Positions 51,869-60,611 are shown, numbered from the stretch's first letter. The stretch: DNA of 64,000 nucleotides from JAWHTC01 sp032586155 (GCF_032586155.1 NZ_JAWHTC010000001.1:1054001-1118000), one strand, 5' to 3'. The notes: a model not told the origin generated them from the sequence alone. Numbers and translations: made by a program.

Positions 51869-52630
51869 ATGGCACGGCGCAAGAAGATTTACGAAGGCAA
51901 GGCCAAAACCCTGTTCGAAGGGCCGGAGCCCGGCACCATCGTGCAGTATTTCAAGGACGATGCCACAGCCTTCAACGCGGAAAAGAAGGACGTGATCGAA
52001 GGCAAGGGCGTGCTGAACAACATGCTGAGCGAGTTCTTCATGAATGGCCTGACCAATATCGGCGTGCCCAACCACTTCATCCGCCGTCTGAACATGCGCG
52101 AACAACTGGTACGCGCCTGCGAGATCGTGCCGCTTGAGGTGATTGTGCGCAACTTTGCCGCCGGGTCGATTTCCAAGCGTTTGGGGATCGAAGAGGGGAC
52201 GCCGCTGCCGCGTCCGATCATCGAATACAGCTACAAGGATGATGCCCTGGGCGATCCGCTGGTCCCCGAGGAATACATTGCCGCCTTCGGCTGGGCCAGC
52301 CAGCAGGACATGGACGATATCGTCAGCCTTGCCTTGCGGGTGAATGATTTCCTGTCCGGCGTCATGTTCGGTGTGGGCATCAAGCTGATCGATTTCAAGA
52401 TCGAGGTTGGCCGGGTGTACGAGGGCGATTACCAGCGCCTGATCGTGGCCGATGAGATTTCGCCGGATAGCTGCCGGTTGTGGGACATCGAGTCGGGTCA
52501 GAAGCTCGACAAGGACGTTTTCCGCCGCGATCTGGGCTCGCTGACGGATGCCTATTCGGAAGTGGCCAAACGGTTGGGTGTGATGCCCAAGGGCGCAACG
52601 CCGATGACCAAGCCGACATTGATCAATTGA
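51869..52630 (+). CDS. purC: phosphoribosylaminoimidazole-succinocarboxamide synthase
   Basis: The 253-residue SAICAR synthase joins aspartate to CAIR. It starts MARRKKIYEGKAKTLFEG, with the EGKAK motif, EVIVRNFAAGSISKR, LIDFKIEVGR and VADEISPDSCRLWD. GAGAGGAG precedes the ATG at 51869, and the longer frame is rejected. A REP-like hairpin separates it from purS. Confidence 0.97.
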   Translation: MARRKKIYEGKAKTLFEGPEPGTIVQYFKDDATAFNAEKKDVIEGKGVLNNMLSEFFMNGLTNIGVPNHFIRRLNMREQLVRACEIVPLEVIVRNFAAGSISKRLGIEEGTPLPRPIIEYSYKDDALGDPLVPEEYIAAFGWASQQDMDDIVSLALRVNDFLSGVMFGVGIKLIDFKIEVGRVYEGDYQRLIVADEISPDSCRLWDIESGQKLDKDVFRRDLGSLTDAYSEVAKRLGVMPKGATPMTKPTLIN

Positions 52631-52639
52631 GACAAGGGT

Positions 52640-52661
52640 GCCGGGCTGAAGCCCGGCCTAC
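52640..52661 (-). repeat. GTAG-headed REP-like hairpin between purC and purS
   Basis: Read on the reverse strand, GTAG is followed by GCCGGGCT-TC-AGCCCGGC, a perfect eight-pair hairpin with a two-base loop. It fills most of the purC-purS gap. It shares the GTAG foot and orientation with the elements at 20040 and 53499. Confidence 0.72.
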
Positions 52662-52682
52662 GGAAATGCAGGGGATAGAGCG

Positions 52683-52910
52683 ATGAAAGCCAAGGTTTAC
52701 GTGATGCTGAAACAGGGTGTTCTGGACCCGCAGGGCGAGGCGGTGCGTCACGCGCTTGGGGCTCTGGGCTTTGACGGTGTCGACAAGGTGCGGCAGGGCA
52801 AGGTGATCGAGCTCGATCTGGCCGAGGGCACCACCGAAGAGACCGTGACCGAGATGTGCGAGAAGCTGCTCGCCAACACGGTGATCGAAAGCTACCGGAT
52901 CGAGATCTGA
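52683..52910 (+). CDS. purS: phosphoribosylformylglycinamidine synthase subunit PurS
   Basis: The 75-residue PurS bridges PurL and PurQ in the multi-subunit FGAM synthase. MKAKVYVMLKQGVLDPQGEAVRHAL and VRQGKVIELDLAEG are typical. PurQ lies 3.2 kb downstream after five unrelated genes, and PurL is not in the window. Confidence 0.95.
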   Translation: MKAKVYVMLKQGVLDPQGEAVRHALGALGFDGVDKVRQGKVIELDLAEGTTEETVTEMCEKLLANTVIESYRIEI

Positions 52911-53008
52911 GGCGGGCGTTGCGCCCCGTTGTGACGCGCCTGCGACATTGACATGTCACGCGGGTCTTTCGACAGTGCGTGCATTCCGTATCTGCGAAAG
53001 CCTTACCG

Positions 53009-53497
53009 ATGTTTCTTTTCAGCCAGCCCTTTCTTTTTGGAACTGACAAGTCGGGGAACCGGGTGGTGTCCTGGCGGGTCTGGCTGTTGATCTGGATCGT
53101 GCCGGGCCTGTTCGTGCTGGCCGCGTTGGGGCTGTTGGCCGAGGCGGGGTATCGGCAGCTGTCGACCGTGCCGGGCACGGGCGAGGTGGTCCGGGTCTAT
53201 GAATGGGAAGGCGAGACGCCGTTCGACAAGGGCCGGATGAATTATGGGCCGGTGTTTCGTTACGAGTTTCAACCCGGCGAGATGACCGAGGCCAGCACCG
53301 GCAAGTCGCATCCGGGCTGGAATTTCGAGATCGGGACAAGGATGCCGATCCGCTACACCCCCAATCGCAAGGTCAACGTGATGCTGCCCGGCGGCCATAA
53401 CTGGGCCGTGCCCGGGGTGATCGGTTTGTTTGCGCTGATGATGGCGCTGCCGGCGTGGTGGGGACACCGGCGCGTGCGGCGCTGGCAAAGAGGGTGA
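53009..53497 (+). CDS. DUF3592-like membrane protein
   Basis: The 162-residue protein has two membrane helices (VWLLIWIVPGLFVLAALGLL and VPGVIGLFALMMALPAWW) flanking an extracytoplasmic domain with GEVVRVYEW, YGPVFRYEFQPGE and IGTRMPIRYTPNRKVNVML. This is the DUF3592 layout. The function is unknown. The ATG at 53009 has only a weak ribosome site; a GTG at 52979 is an alternative. Confidence 0.7.
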   Translation: MFLFSQPFLFGTDKSGNRVVSWRVWLLIWIVPGLFVLAALGLLAEAGYRQLSTVPGTGEVVRVYEWEGETPFDKGRMNYGPVFRYEFQPGEMTEASTGKSHPGWNFEIGTRMPIRYTPNRKVNVMLPGGHNWAVPGVIGLFALMMALPAWWGHRRVRRWQRG

Positions 53498-53498
53498 T

Positions 53499-53522
53499 GG
53501 TGCGTGAAATCACGCACCCTAC
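53499..53522 (-). repeat. GTAG-headed REP-like hairpin upstream of the alcohol dehydrogenase
   Basis: Read on the reverse strand, GTAG is followed by GGTGCGTGA-TT-TCACGCACC, a perfect nine-pair hairpin. The first base overlaps the end of the DUF3592 gene region. It is the third clear member of the GTAG-hairpin set in the window and has the same orientation. Confidence 0.75.
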
Positions 53523-53537
53523 GGGGAGTGATGGACC

Positions 53538-54581
53538 ATGAAAGCGGCGCAATTGACCGGGTGGCGGGAACCGCTCAAGATCGTGAACCTGCCCGATCCG
53601 GTGGCGGGCAAGGGCGAGGTGGTGCTGGACGTGCTGGCCTGTGGGGTGTGCCGGTCTGATTGGCATGCCTGGACCGGGAGCGACCCGGATGTGAACCTGC
53701 CGCATGTGCCTGGACACGAGTTCTGCGGTGAAGTGGTGCAGGTTGGCGCGGGGGTTGACCTCTGGGCTGTGGGGGATCGGGTGATCGCGCCTTTCATCTT
53801 GGCCTGTGGCGCCTGTCCGGATTGTGCCGCCGGGAACCAGACGATCTGTGCATCACAGGCGGTGCCGGGATTCACCATTCCCGGCGCCTTTGCCGAGAAG
53901 ATCGCAGTTCCCTTTGCCGATCAAAACCTGTCGGCATTGCCCGAGGGGATCGAGCCGGCGCTGGCCGCCGGGCTGGGCTGCCGGGTGACGACTGCCTGGC
54001 ATGCGTTGACAGGCCGCGCGGCGCTGCGTGCGGGCGAATGGCTGGCGGTGTTTGGTGGCGGCGGCGTGGGCACGGCGGCGCTGTTGCTGGGCCGTGCGTT
54101 GGGCGCGCGGGTTGTCGTGGTCGATGTGGTTGAGGAAAAATTACGATACGCCAAGGCGTTGGGGGCCGATGCGGTGGTGAATGCCGCCGAATGCGATGCG
54201 GCCGAGGCGGTGAAGCAGATCACCAGCGGCGGCGCCGATCTGGCGGTCGAGGCATTGGGGATCGAGGCCACTGTGCTGGGCGCGCTCGAATGCCTGCGTA
54301 AACTGGGGCGGATGGTGATGGTGGGAATGCCTGCGGGCGATCATGCCACCATGCAACTGCCGATGGATGTGGTCTATTCCGGCCAACTGGCATTTTACGG
54401 AACGCGGGGGATGCCGGCGTGGCGCTATCCTAGCCTGCTGAGCCTGATCGAGGGCGGGCAGGTTGACCTGTCGCCGCTGGTGACACGTCATATCAGGCTG
54501 AGCGAGGCGACCGTAGAGTTGCAGGCGTTCGATGCGCCCGCGCCGCCGGGGGTCGCGGTGATCACGGATTTTACGGGGTGA
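53538..54581 (+). CDS. zinc-dependent alcohol dehydrogenase (MDR superfamily)
   Basis: The 347-residue enzyme has catalytic zinc ligands in LACGVCRSDWHAW and GHEFCGEVV, a structural zinc lobe CGACPDCAAGNQTIC, and a Rossmann motif VFGGGGVGTAALLLG. The YGTRGMPAWRYPSLLSLIEGG segment is typical of zinc alcohol dehydrogenases annotated in roseobacters. The substrate is not clear. The gene overlaps the start of the DUF4279 gene by four bases (GTGA). Confidence 0.88.
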   Translation: MKAAQLTGWREPLKIVNLPDPVAGKGEVVLDVLACGVCRSDWHAWTGSDPDVNLPHVPGHEFCGEVVQVGAGVDLWAVGDRVIAPFILACGACPDCAAGNQTICASQAVPGFTIPGAFAEKIAVPFADQNLSALPEGIEPALAAGLGCRVTTAWHALTGRAALRAGEWLAVFGGGGVGTAALLLGRALGARVVVVDVVEEKLRYAKALGADAVVNAAECDAAEAVKQITSGGADLAVEALGIEATVLGALECLRKLGRMVMVGMPAGDHATMQLPMDVVYSGQLAFYGTRGMPAWRYPSLLSLIEGGQVDLSPLVTRHIRLSEATVELQAFDAPAPPGVAVITDFTG

Positions 54582-55006
54582 GAAAGAACGTGAGGTCTTG
54601 TGAAACAGATGCATATGCCTATCTGACAATCACTTCGAAAACTCACCCGCTGGACGACATCACTTTGCATATGAGAGTGTCACCGGACCGGCGGAGTTGG
54701 TCCAAGGGCGATGATCGTCATGTTCCCAATCGGCTGCGTCCAAAATACGAGTTCTCGCGCTGGTCACTTGCAAGCGGCGTTTCTGAGGGCGAGGGTCTGA
54801 ATGCGCATTTCGCCGGTTTGTGCCGGCGAATGGAACCTTTGCGCCAGCAGCTCAAGACCCTGCCAAATGGTATGAACGCATACATCTCGTGCACAGGTTG
54901 GGCGGTGAGCGATACGGATTCGGTGCAATTCGAAGCCGGAGTTTTGCGCGACATTGGTGGGTTTGGAATGTCGTTTGATTTTGACCTCTACTCAGAAAAC
55001 GGCTGA
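54578..55006 (+). CDS. DUF4279 family protein
   Basis: The 142-residue protein shows the DUF4279 pattern: AYLTITSKTHPLDDITLHM, RRSWSKGDDR, then a C-terminal FEAGVLRDIGGFGMSFDFDLY. DUF4279 proteins are small cytosolic proteins of unknown role, sometimes linked to toxin-immunity loci; no toxin is seen here. The proposed GTG overlaps the dehydrogenase stop; later GTG codons (54590, 54599) are possible starts. Confidence 0.65.
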   Translation: MRKNVRSCETDAYAYLTITSKTHPLDDITLHMRVSPDRRSWSKGDDRHVPNRLRPKYEFSRWSLASGVSEGEGLNAHFAGLCRRMEPLRQQLKTLPNGMNAYISCTGWAVSDTDSVQFEAGVLRDIGGFGMSFDFDLYSENG

Positions 55007-55083
55007 GATTAGGCCGCCACAGCCGAGATGTCGGGCGCAGGTTTTTATTAGTCTCGACAAGCGGGTTGGTGAAAGGGGTCGCG

Positions 55084-55476
55084 ATGGAACAACTAAACGG
55101 TGGATGTCTTTGCGGTAAAGTAAGGTTCAAGGCCGAGGGCCAGCCTTATCGTATCGGTATCTGCCACTGCATGGAGTGCCGCAAGCATCATGGGGCGCTA
55201 TTTCATGCTTCTGCCGTTTTCCCCGAGGATGCGGTGACGGTCGAGGGGGAGATGCGTGACTATGACGGGCGGTATTTCTGCCCCAATTGCGGCTCGTCGG
55301 TCCTGTCGCGCAGCGGCGATGAGGTGGAGCTGCATCTGGGTACGATGGACGACATTGACCGGTTTGCGCCCACTTATGAACTTTGGACCGAACGGCGCGA
55401 AGCCTGGTTGCCAGCATTTCCCGGGGTTCGGAGCTATGCGCGCGATCGGACGGGCAAGGGCCGACGGGAAGATTGA
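55084..55476 (+). CDS. GFA-family (Gfa-like CENP-V) zinc protein
   Basis: The 130-residue protein has the GFA zinc ligands: GGCLCGKVRF, CHCMECRKHHGA and FCPNCGSSV. The family includes glutathione-dependent formaldehyde-activating enzyme, but most small members act on unknown compounds. AAAGGGG precedes the ATG at 55084. It is convergent with the DM13 gene. Confidence 0.85.
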   Translation: MEQLNGGCLCGKVRFKAEGQPYRIGICHCMECRKHHGALFHASAVFPEDAVTVEGEMRDYDGRYFCPNCGSSVLSRSGDEVELHLGTMDDIDRFAPTYELWTERREAWLPAFPGVRSYARDRTGKGRRED

Positions 55477-55486
55477 GGGCCCGGGA

Positions 55487-55954
55487 TCAGCGGTATTTTG
55501 CGGCGGTGATGAATTCCGAGAAGGCCTCGCACCAGATCAGGACCGTGTTGTATTCCTCGGGGTTCACACCGTCGGGGAGGTCGAGGGCAAAACCCTTGAA
55601 GGTCTTGACCGGGCCAATGGCCAGAGAGCGGTCCTTGATGGGAAGGAATTCGTCTTCATGGGTAACATAGTTGGGGACCAGATAAGCCATGTAGTCGGGA
55701 CCCGGGGCCAGCGCGCCCTTGTGGACGAGTTGGGTCGGGGTCAGGCTGACCGTGCCTTCGCCCCAGTGCAGAAAATCGCTGCCCAGCAGGTCGCGGCTGA
55801 ACTCGGCGGTGAAGACCGCGTCCTGTGCCATGGCGTCCAGCGTGGCGGCATCGGGCGACGGCGGGGCGGTGAGGATGGGCAGAAAGTAGACCCCCAATGC
55901 AAAGCCAAAGGCAATGGCAATGAAATGCGTTGTCAGTGTGATGGCGCGGCGCAT
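55487..55954 (-). CDS. DM13-domain exported or membrane-anchored protein
   Basis: The 155-residue protein has an N-terminal signal or anchor helix (FIAIAFGFALGVYFLPIL) and a DM13 domain: LAPGPDYMAYLVPNYV, FLPIKDRSLAIGPVKTFKGFALDLPDGVNPEEYNTVLIWC with the conserved WC, and FITAAKYR. DM13 is proposed to take part in redox or electron transfer. GGGAAG precedes the ATG at 55954; the longer frame is rejected. Confidence 0.78.
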   Translation of the reverse strand: MRRAITLTTHFIAIAFGFALGVYFLPILTAPPSPDAATLDAMAQDAVFTAEFSRDLLGSDFLHWGEGTVSLTPTQLVHKGALAPGPDYMAYLVPNYVTHEDEFLPIKDRSLAIGPVKTFKGFALDLPDGVNPEEYNTVLIWCEAFSEFITAAKYR

Positions 55955-56099
55955 GTGCTTCCCGGGTTTTGATGGTGCTTCAGCATGCAGGATAGGTTTC
56001 AAAGCGTGGCTGCGTCAACGTGCGGGGATGCGGGGTTGAAAGCGGCTCGGCTGCGGCCTAAAAGGCGGCACGGACCCGCCGCAGGACAGGAGCAGTACC

Positions 56100-56768
56100 A
56101 TGCACGCCGCCGTTATCGTGTTTCCCGGATCGAATTGTGATCGCGACCTGATTGTCGCCTTCGAGCGCGCCGGCGCCAAGGTGAGCAAGGTCTGGCACAA
56201 GGACACGGAGTTACCCCAAGGCGTCGATATCGTGGGAATCCCCGGTGGGTTTTCGTTTGGCGATTACCTGCGCTGCGGCGCGATTGCGGCAAATTCGCCG
56301 ATCTGTCAGTCGGTGGTGAAACATGTTGAGGCCGGTGGCTACGCTTTTGGTGTGTGCAACGGGTTCCAGGTGCTGACAGAGACCGGGCTTCTACCCGGCG
56401 CACTGCGGCGCAATGCCAACCTTAAATATATCTGCAAGCCGGTCGAGCTGCGGGTTGAGGACTGCGACAGCATCTACCACAGCGGTTATGAGGCCGGGCA
56501 GACGATTACCGTTCCGATCGCGCATCACGACGGCAATTACTATTGCGATGACGACAAGCTGGCGCAGTTGCGCGACGAGAACCGGATCGCCTTTACCTAT
56601 GTCGACAATCCCAATGGCTCGGTGGCCGATATTGCCGGGGTGGTGTCGCGCAATCACCGCGTTCTGGGAATGATGCCGCATCCCGAGCGGATGGCGGAAC
56701 CGGCCCATGGCGGCACCGACGGGGCGGCGATGTTTACCGGCATCATGCGCGCGATGGAGATGGCCTAG
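56100..56768 (+). CDS. purQ: phosphoribosylformylglycinamidine synthase subunit PurQ
   Basis: The 222-residue glutaminase subunit supplies ammonia to PurL. The nucleophile Cys86 lies in FGVCNGFQVL and the His/Glu pair in MMPHPERM. FPGSNCDRD at the start is typical. CAGGAG precedes the ATG. Its neighbours are accessory genes rather than purS, which usually lies directly upstream. Confidence 0.97.
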   Translation: MHAAVIVFPGSNCDRDLIVAFERAGAKVSKVWHKDTELPQGVDIVGIPGGFSFGDYLRCGAIAANSPICQSVVKHVEAGGYAFGVCNGFQVLTETGLLPGALRRNANLKYICKPVELRVEDCDSIYHSGYEAGQTITVPIAHHDGNYYCDDDKLAQLRDENRIAFTYVDNPNGSVADIAGVVSRNHRVLGMMPHPERMAEPAHGGTDGAAMFTGIMRAMEMA

Positions 56769-57155
56769 GGATCGGGGCCTGTTTGGCCTTGTGGTGTTGG
56801 TTGGATTTAGCATTTGACCGGGCATTGGCGAAGCAATGCCCGAACGAAGGCAAGGCTACTTGGGCCGCGGAGCGATCACCAGCATTGACCTGGCAGGCGT
56901 TTTTTCCACTTAAAACCTGCCGGGCGGGGATCACCCATTGGGCTGGTGATTTCAAAAGGGCACCGCTTGGCCGGGAATTGGCGCGAATAACTCAAGGCAA
57001 AGCGGTTCCAAGAGATACTGGATCATCATTCATAAGTCCCTCGGAATTTGCGGCAATTGGGCGGATTGCGGCCTGAGAAAGGTGGAAATCGGCCAAGCGG
57101 CGCCCACCTGTGCGGCACGGCTTGAGAGCAGCGCCTGCGCGGCGTAGGTTGGGGC
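56769..57155. other. intergenic region between purQ and dctB, with one hairpin
   Basis: About 390 bases without a supportable gene. A hairpin CGGGCATTG/CAATGCCCG (56819-56827 with 56834-56842, six-base loop) may act as a processing or termination site for purQ, although no T run follows. Both strands have open frames here but none looks like a protein. The dctB promoter must lie near the right end. Confidence 0.5.
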
Positions 57156-58931
57156 ATGACCGACAGGCAGACACCAGACCACCACCCCAAGCGGCGCCGA
57201 CCGCCCCGTACCACGGGGTGGCGAATTCGTGTGGCATTGGCGCTTCTCATCGTGGTGGCAACGGCAACGGTGGTGATCACCAACCGGTTGCTGACCGACC
57301 GCTTTACCGAGAACACACGCAACCGGGCCGAGCTACGGCTGGCGCTCTATTCCGGCAACCTGTTGAGCGAACTTAGGCGCAATTCGATCGTGCCACAGCT
57401 TCTGGCCCGTGACCCGGCGCTGATCGGGGCGTTGAATTCGGATGATTTCAGCCAGTCGACCCAGCGCCTGTTGTCCTTTGTCGAAGAGATCGGCGCGGCG
57501 TCTCTGATGCTTTTGGATGCCGATGGGCGGACCGTGGCGGCCACTGACCGCAACCGGTTGGGTGAGAACCACAAGGGCGAGCATTACTTCCTTGATGCGC
57601 TGCGGTCGAACCAGACGATTTTCACCGTCTCGGAACGCGAGGCGGGGGGCTATCACTTCACCTATTCACGACGGATCGACTTTCAAGCTGACAGCCTTGG
57701 CGTGATCGCTGTTGAGGTCGATCTGCGTAAGTTCGAACGCGCCTGGGCAGGGATTTCCGATGCGGTTCTGGTGACAGACAGCACCGGGCGGATCATTCTT
57801 GCCACCGAACCGCGCTGGCGCGGGCTGACCGAGGTAGAGGCAGTCCAGCGCGAGCCGGTAACCTCGGCCATCGAACGGGCCATCCGGGCGACGGCGGATT
57901 GGACCCAGCTGCCGGCGGATGCCTATGTGCAGGGCGAGGCGGTGATGCGGATGGAGGGCCGGGTGGCGTTCCATGGCTGGCGGATCGCCAGTTTCACCAC
58001 CTATGCCAGCGTTCGTGAGAAGGTGAATGGATTCCTGGCGCTGGAAATCATGGGATTCGCCATCTTGTTGGCGCTGGCCTTTTACTTTCTCAGTCGCAAG
58101 ACGGCGCTGCGGATGAACCTGTTCCAGCGCGAGTCGGCAGAACTTCGCGCAGTGAACGCAAGGCTCCAGCGGGAAATTGCCGAGCGCAAGAAGATGCAGG
58201 GACAGTTGGAAGTGGCCGAGCAGACGCTGGCGCAAAGCTCGAAACTGGCCGCATTGGGCGAAATGTCGGCAGCGGTGAGCCACGAGTTGAACCAGCCGCT
58301 GGCGGCGATGAAAACCTATCTGGCGGGGGCGGGGCTTTTGTTGCGCCGGAATCGGCCCGACGAGGCGCTGGCCTCGTTTTCCCGGATTGACGACCTGATC
58401 GAGCGGATGGGGGCGATTACGCGGCAGTTGAAGAGTTACGCGCGCAAGGGGGGCGAGTCGTTTACGCCTGTAAACATGGGCGATGCGCTACTATCCGCGC
58501 TCAGCATGATGGAGCCACAGCTGAAACGTCGAAGGGTGCAGATTACCCGGGCCTTGCCGGATGAGTCGGTGATGGTGCTGGGCGATCGGGTGCGGATCGA
58601 ACAGGTGATGGTGAACCTGTTGCGCAATGCCTTGGATGCAACCCAAGGGGTGGCCGAGCCACAGGTGGAAATCCTGCTGTCGGCGGGGGAAACAGCCACG
58701 CTGACGGTGCGCGACAATGGCCACGGGATCGAGGATCTCGAGACCCTGTTTGAGCCGTTTTACACCACCAAGCAACCGGGCGAGGGGGTCGGGCTGGGGC
58801 TTGCGATTTCCTCGGGTATCGTCAACGACCTAGGGGGGCGGCTGACCGCAAGGAATGCCGCCGCAGGGGGGGCTGTATTTGAAATGCAGCTACCTATCTT
58901 GGAAGAAGAAGAGCACAGGGCCGCAGAGTAA
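57156..58931 (+). CDS. dctB: C4-dicarboxylate sensor histidine kinase
   Basis: The 591-residue kinase has a first membrane helix (VALALLIVVATATVVIT), a large periplasmic double-Cache-type sensor (to about residue 290), a second helix (IMGFAILLALAFYFL), a coiled linker, and HisKA with His376 in SAAVSHELNQPLAAM. The ATPase domain shows NLLRNALDATQG, DNGHGI and GVGLGLAISSGIV. DctB senses C4-dicarboxylates. It is followed 27 bases later by its regulator gene. Confidence 0.9.
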   Translation: MTDRQTPDHHPKRRRPPRTTGWRIRVALALLIVVATATVVITNRLLTDRFTENTRNRAELRLALYSGNLLSELRRNSIVPQLLARDPALIGALNSDDFSQSTQRLLSFVEEIGAASLMLLDADGRTVAATDRNRLGENHKGEHYFLDALRSNQTIFTVSEREAGGYHFTYSRRIDFQADSLGVIAVEVDLRKFERAWAGISDAVLVTDSTGRIILATEPRWRGLTEVEAVQREPVTSAIERAIRATADWTQLPADAYVQGEAVMRMEGRVAFHGWRIASFTTYASVREKVNGFLALEIMGFAILLALAFYFLSRKTALRMNLFQRESAELRAVNARLQREIAERKKMQGQLEVAEQTLAQSSKLAALGEMSAAVSHELNQPLAAMKTYLAGAGLLLRRNRPDEALASFSRIDDLIERMGAITRQLKSYARKGGESFTPVNMGDALLSALSMMEPQLKRRRVQITRALPDESVMVLGDRVRIEQVMVNLLRNALDATQGVAEPQVEILLSAGETATLTVRDNGHGIEDLETLFEPFYTTKQPGEGVGLGLAISSGIVNDLGGRLTARNAAAGGAVFEMQLPILEEEEHRAAE

Positions 58932-58958
58932 GACGGCTACAGATCGGAGGATCACCCC

Positions 58959-60293
58959 ATGGCCAAAGCCATGAAAATCGCCATCGTCGACGACGAACAG
59001 GACATGCGTCAATCCATCAGCCAATGGCTGGCCCTGTCGGGGTATGACACCGAGACATTCGCCAGTGCAGAGGATGCGTTGAAGAATCTTGGCCCGGAAT
59101 ACCCGGGGATCGTGATTTCCGACATCAAGATGCCCGGCATGGACGGGATGCAATTCCTGAAAAAGTTGATGGGCAATGACAGCGCCCTGCCAGTGATCAT
59201 GATCACCGGCCATGGCGATGTGCCGATGGCGGTCGAGGCGATGCGAGTGGGGGCGTTCGACTTCCTTGAAAAACCGTTCAACCCGGATCGGATGAGCGAG
59301 CTGGCCAAGAAGGCCACCAATGCGCGCCGTCTGACGCTGGACAATCGAGCCCTGCGTAAAGAGCTGTCTGATGGCGGGCAGCTGATGAAGAAGCTGATCG
59401 GCCAAAGCCCGGTTATGGAGCGGCTGCGCGAAGACATTCTGGATCTGGGGCAGGCGGACGGCCATGTTCTGATCGACGGCGAGACCGGAACCGGCAAGAC
59501 GCTGGTGGCGCATGCGCTGCACGCGGTCGGCGCGCGGGCGGGCAAGAAATTCGTTCTTCTGAGCTGTTCGGCCTTTGAAGAAGAAGTGCTTATGAAGCGC
59601 CTGTTCGGCCCGATGCAGCCCGAGGACAGCCAGTTGCCGGCGGTGGAAGAGGCCCGCGGCGGGACGCTTGTGCTGGAAGACATCGAGACGCTGAGCGAGG
59701 CCGCGCAAGGCAAGCTTCTGAGTTTTATTAATGAAGAAGGCACGCCACCCGAAACCCGGATCATCGCCATTTCCAATATGCAGGAACAGGGTAAGACCAG
59801 CGAAGACGCTTTGCGGTCCGATCTCTACTACCGGTTGGCGGCGCTCAAGATCACCGTGCCACCGCTGCGGCAGCGGGGCGAGGATATCCTGACTCTGTTC
59901 ACCCGCCTGGCCGATCAGTTTTCCGAGGAATACGGCTGCGATGCGCCCAAGGTTTCGGCCCAGGAGGCGGCGCAACTGTTGCAGGCGCCTTGGCCTGGGA
60001 ACGTGCGCCAACTTATCAATGTGGCGGAACGCGCGGTGCTGCAATCGCGACGCGGATCGGGCTCGATCACCTCGCTGCTGATGAACGATCACGAGGAAAT
60101 GCAGCCGGTGATGACCACCGAGGGCAAGCCGCTGAAGGAATACGTCGAGGCGTTCGAGCGGATGCTGATCGACAACACGATGCGCCGCCACAAGGGCAGC
60201 ATTGCAAACGTGATGGAAGAGTTATGCCTGCCGCGCCGAACGCTGAACGAGAAAATGGCGAAGTATGGGCTGCAGCGGGCGGATTACCTGTAA
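58959..60293 (+). CDS. dctD: DctD-type response regulator lacking the sigma-54 contact motif
   Basis: The 444-residue protein has a receiver domain (Asp55 in VISDIKMPGMDG), an AAA+ domain with Walker A GETGTGKT (174-181) and DLYYRLAALKITVPPLRQRGEDI, and a Fis-type HTH (GSIANVMEELCLPRRTLNEKM). Between LFG (215-217) and GGTL (234-237), where the GAFTGA loop should lie, only PMQPEDSQLPAVEEAR is found, about five residues shorter and without GAFTGA. Walker B is also altered (LVLEDIE). Activation may therefore be sigma-54 independent. CGGAGG precedes the ATG. Confidence 0.88.
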   Translation: MAKAMKIAIVDDEQDMRQSISQWLALSGYDTETFASAEDALKNLGPEYPGIVISDIKMPGMDGMQFLKKLMGNDSALPVIMITGHGDVPMAVEAMRVGAFDFLEKPFNPDRMSELAKKATNARRLTLDNRALRKELSDGGQLMKKLIGQSPVMERLREDILDLGQADGHVLIDGETGTGKTLVAHALHAVGARAGKKFVLLSCSAFEEEVLMKRLFGPMQPEDSQLPAVEEARGGTLVLEDIETLSEAAQGKLLSFINEEGTPPETRIIAISNMQEQGKTSEDALRSDLYYRLAALKITVPPLRQRGEDILTLFTRLADQFSEEYGCDAPKVSAQEAAQLLQAPWPGNVRQLINVAERAVLQSRRGSGSITSLLMNDHEEMQPVMTTEGKPLKEYVEAFERMLIDNTMRRHKGSIANVMEELCLPRRTLNEKMAKYGLQRADYL

Positions 60294-60611
60294 CAGCAGT
60301 GTTTGCGCGTCAAGGGTGCCGACTGCTACAGCGCATGTCTGTTCTTTCGGTGCCATATTCGAGTTTGTCCTTGCCTGCCCGCTTGCCATCAGAGAACTGG
60401 TCTAAAAAAATTCAGTTCGAAATGATTACAAAGGGTTAGCGTGCTATGAGCCGTGCAGTCGACCCCATACTTGAACGCTGGAGGGGTTTCTGAAATACCA
60501 TGATTTCGCCGCGAAATTGCCCGAAAGATTTGTAAGGTCAATGTGCACAGTGCGCCGTAGTAAATACAGCGCGCCGTAGTAAAAAAGTAAAAACCCGAGT
60601 GGTATGGGCGA
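60294..60611. other. intergenic region between dctD and the TadE-like gene
   Basis: About 320 bases, somewhat lower in GC, with no gene. It contains the 18-bp direct repeat listed separately and probably the promoter of the TadE/TadG pair. No clear terminator for dctD was found. Confidence 0.5.
60547..60583. promoter_or_regulatory. 18-bp direct repeat upstream of the TadE-like gene
   Basis: ACAGTGCGCCGTAGTAAA (60547-60564) recurs after one base as 60566-60583 with a single T-to-C change. The 19-base spacing, close to two helical turns, suggests two tandem operator sites on one face of the DNA. It ends 28 bases before the TadE-like start. Confidence 0.55.

Noticed and set aside
56743..57076. 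Short open frames on both strands after purQ
   Set aside because: Their sequences do not look like proteins and have no ribosome sites; similar spurious frames are common in this kind of intergenic DNA.
58890..60191. Minus-strand open frame of 433 codons over dctD
   Set aside because: Antisense shadow of dctD; the plus-strand protein has all motifs of a response regulator.
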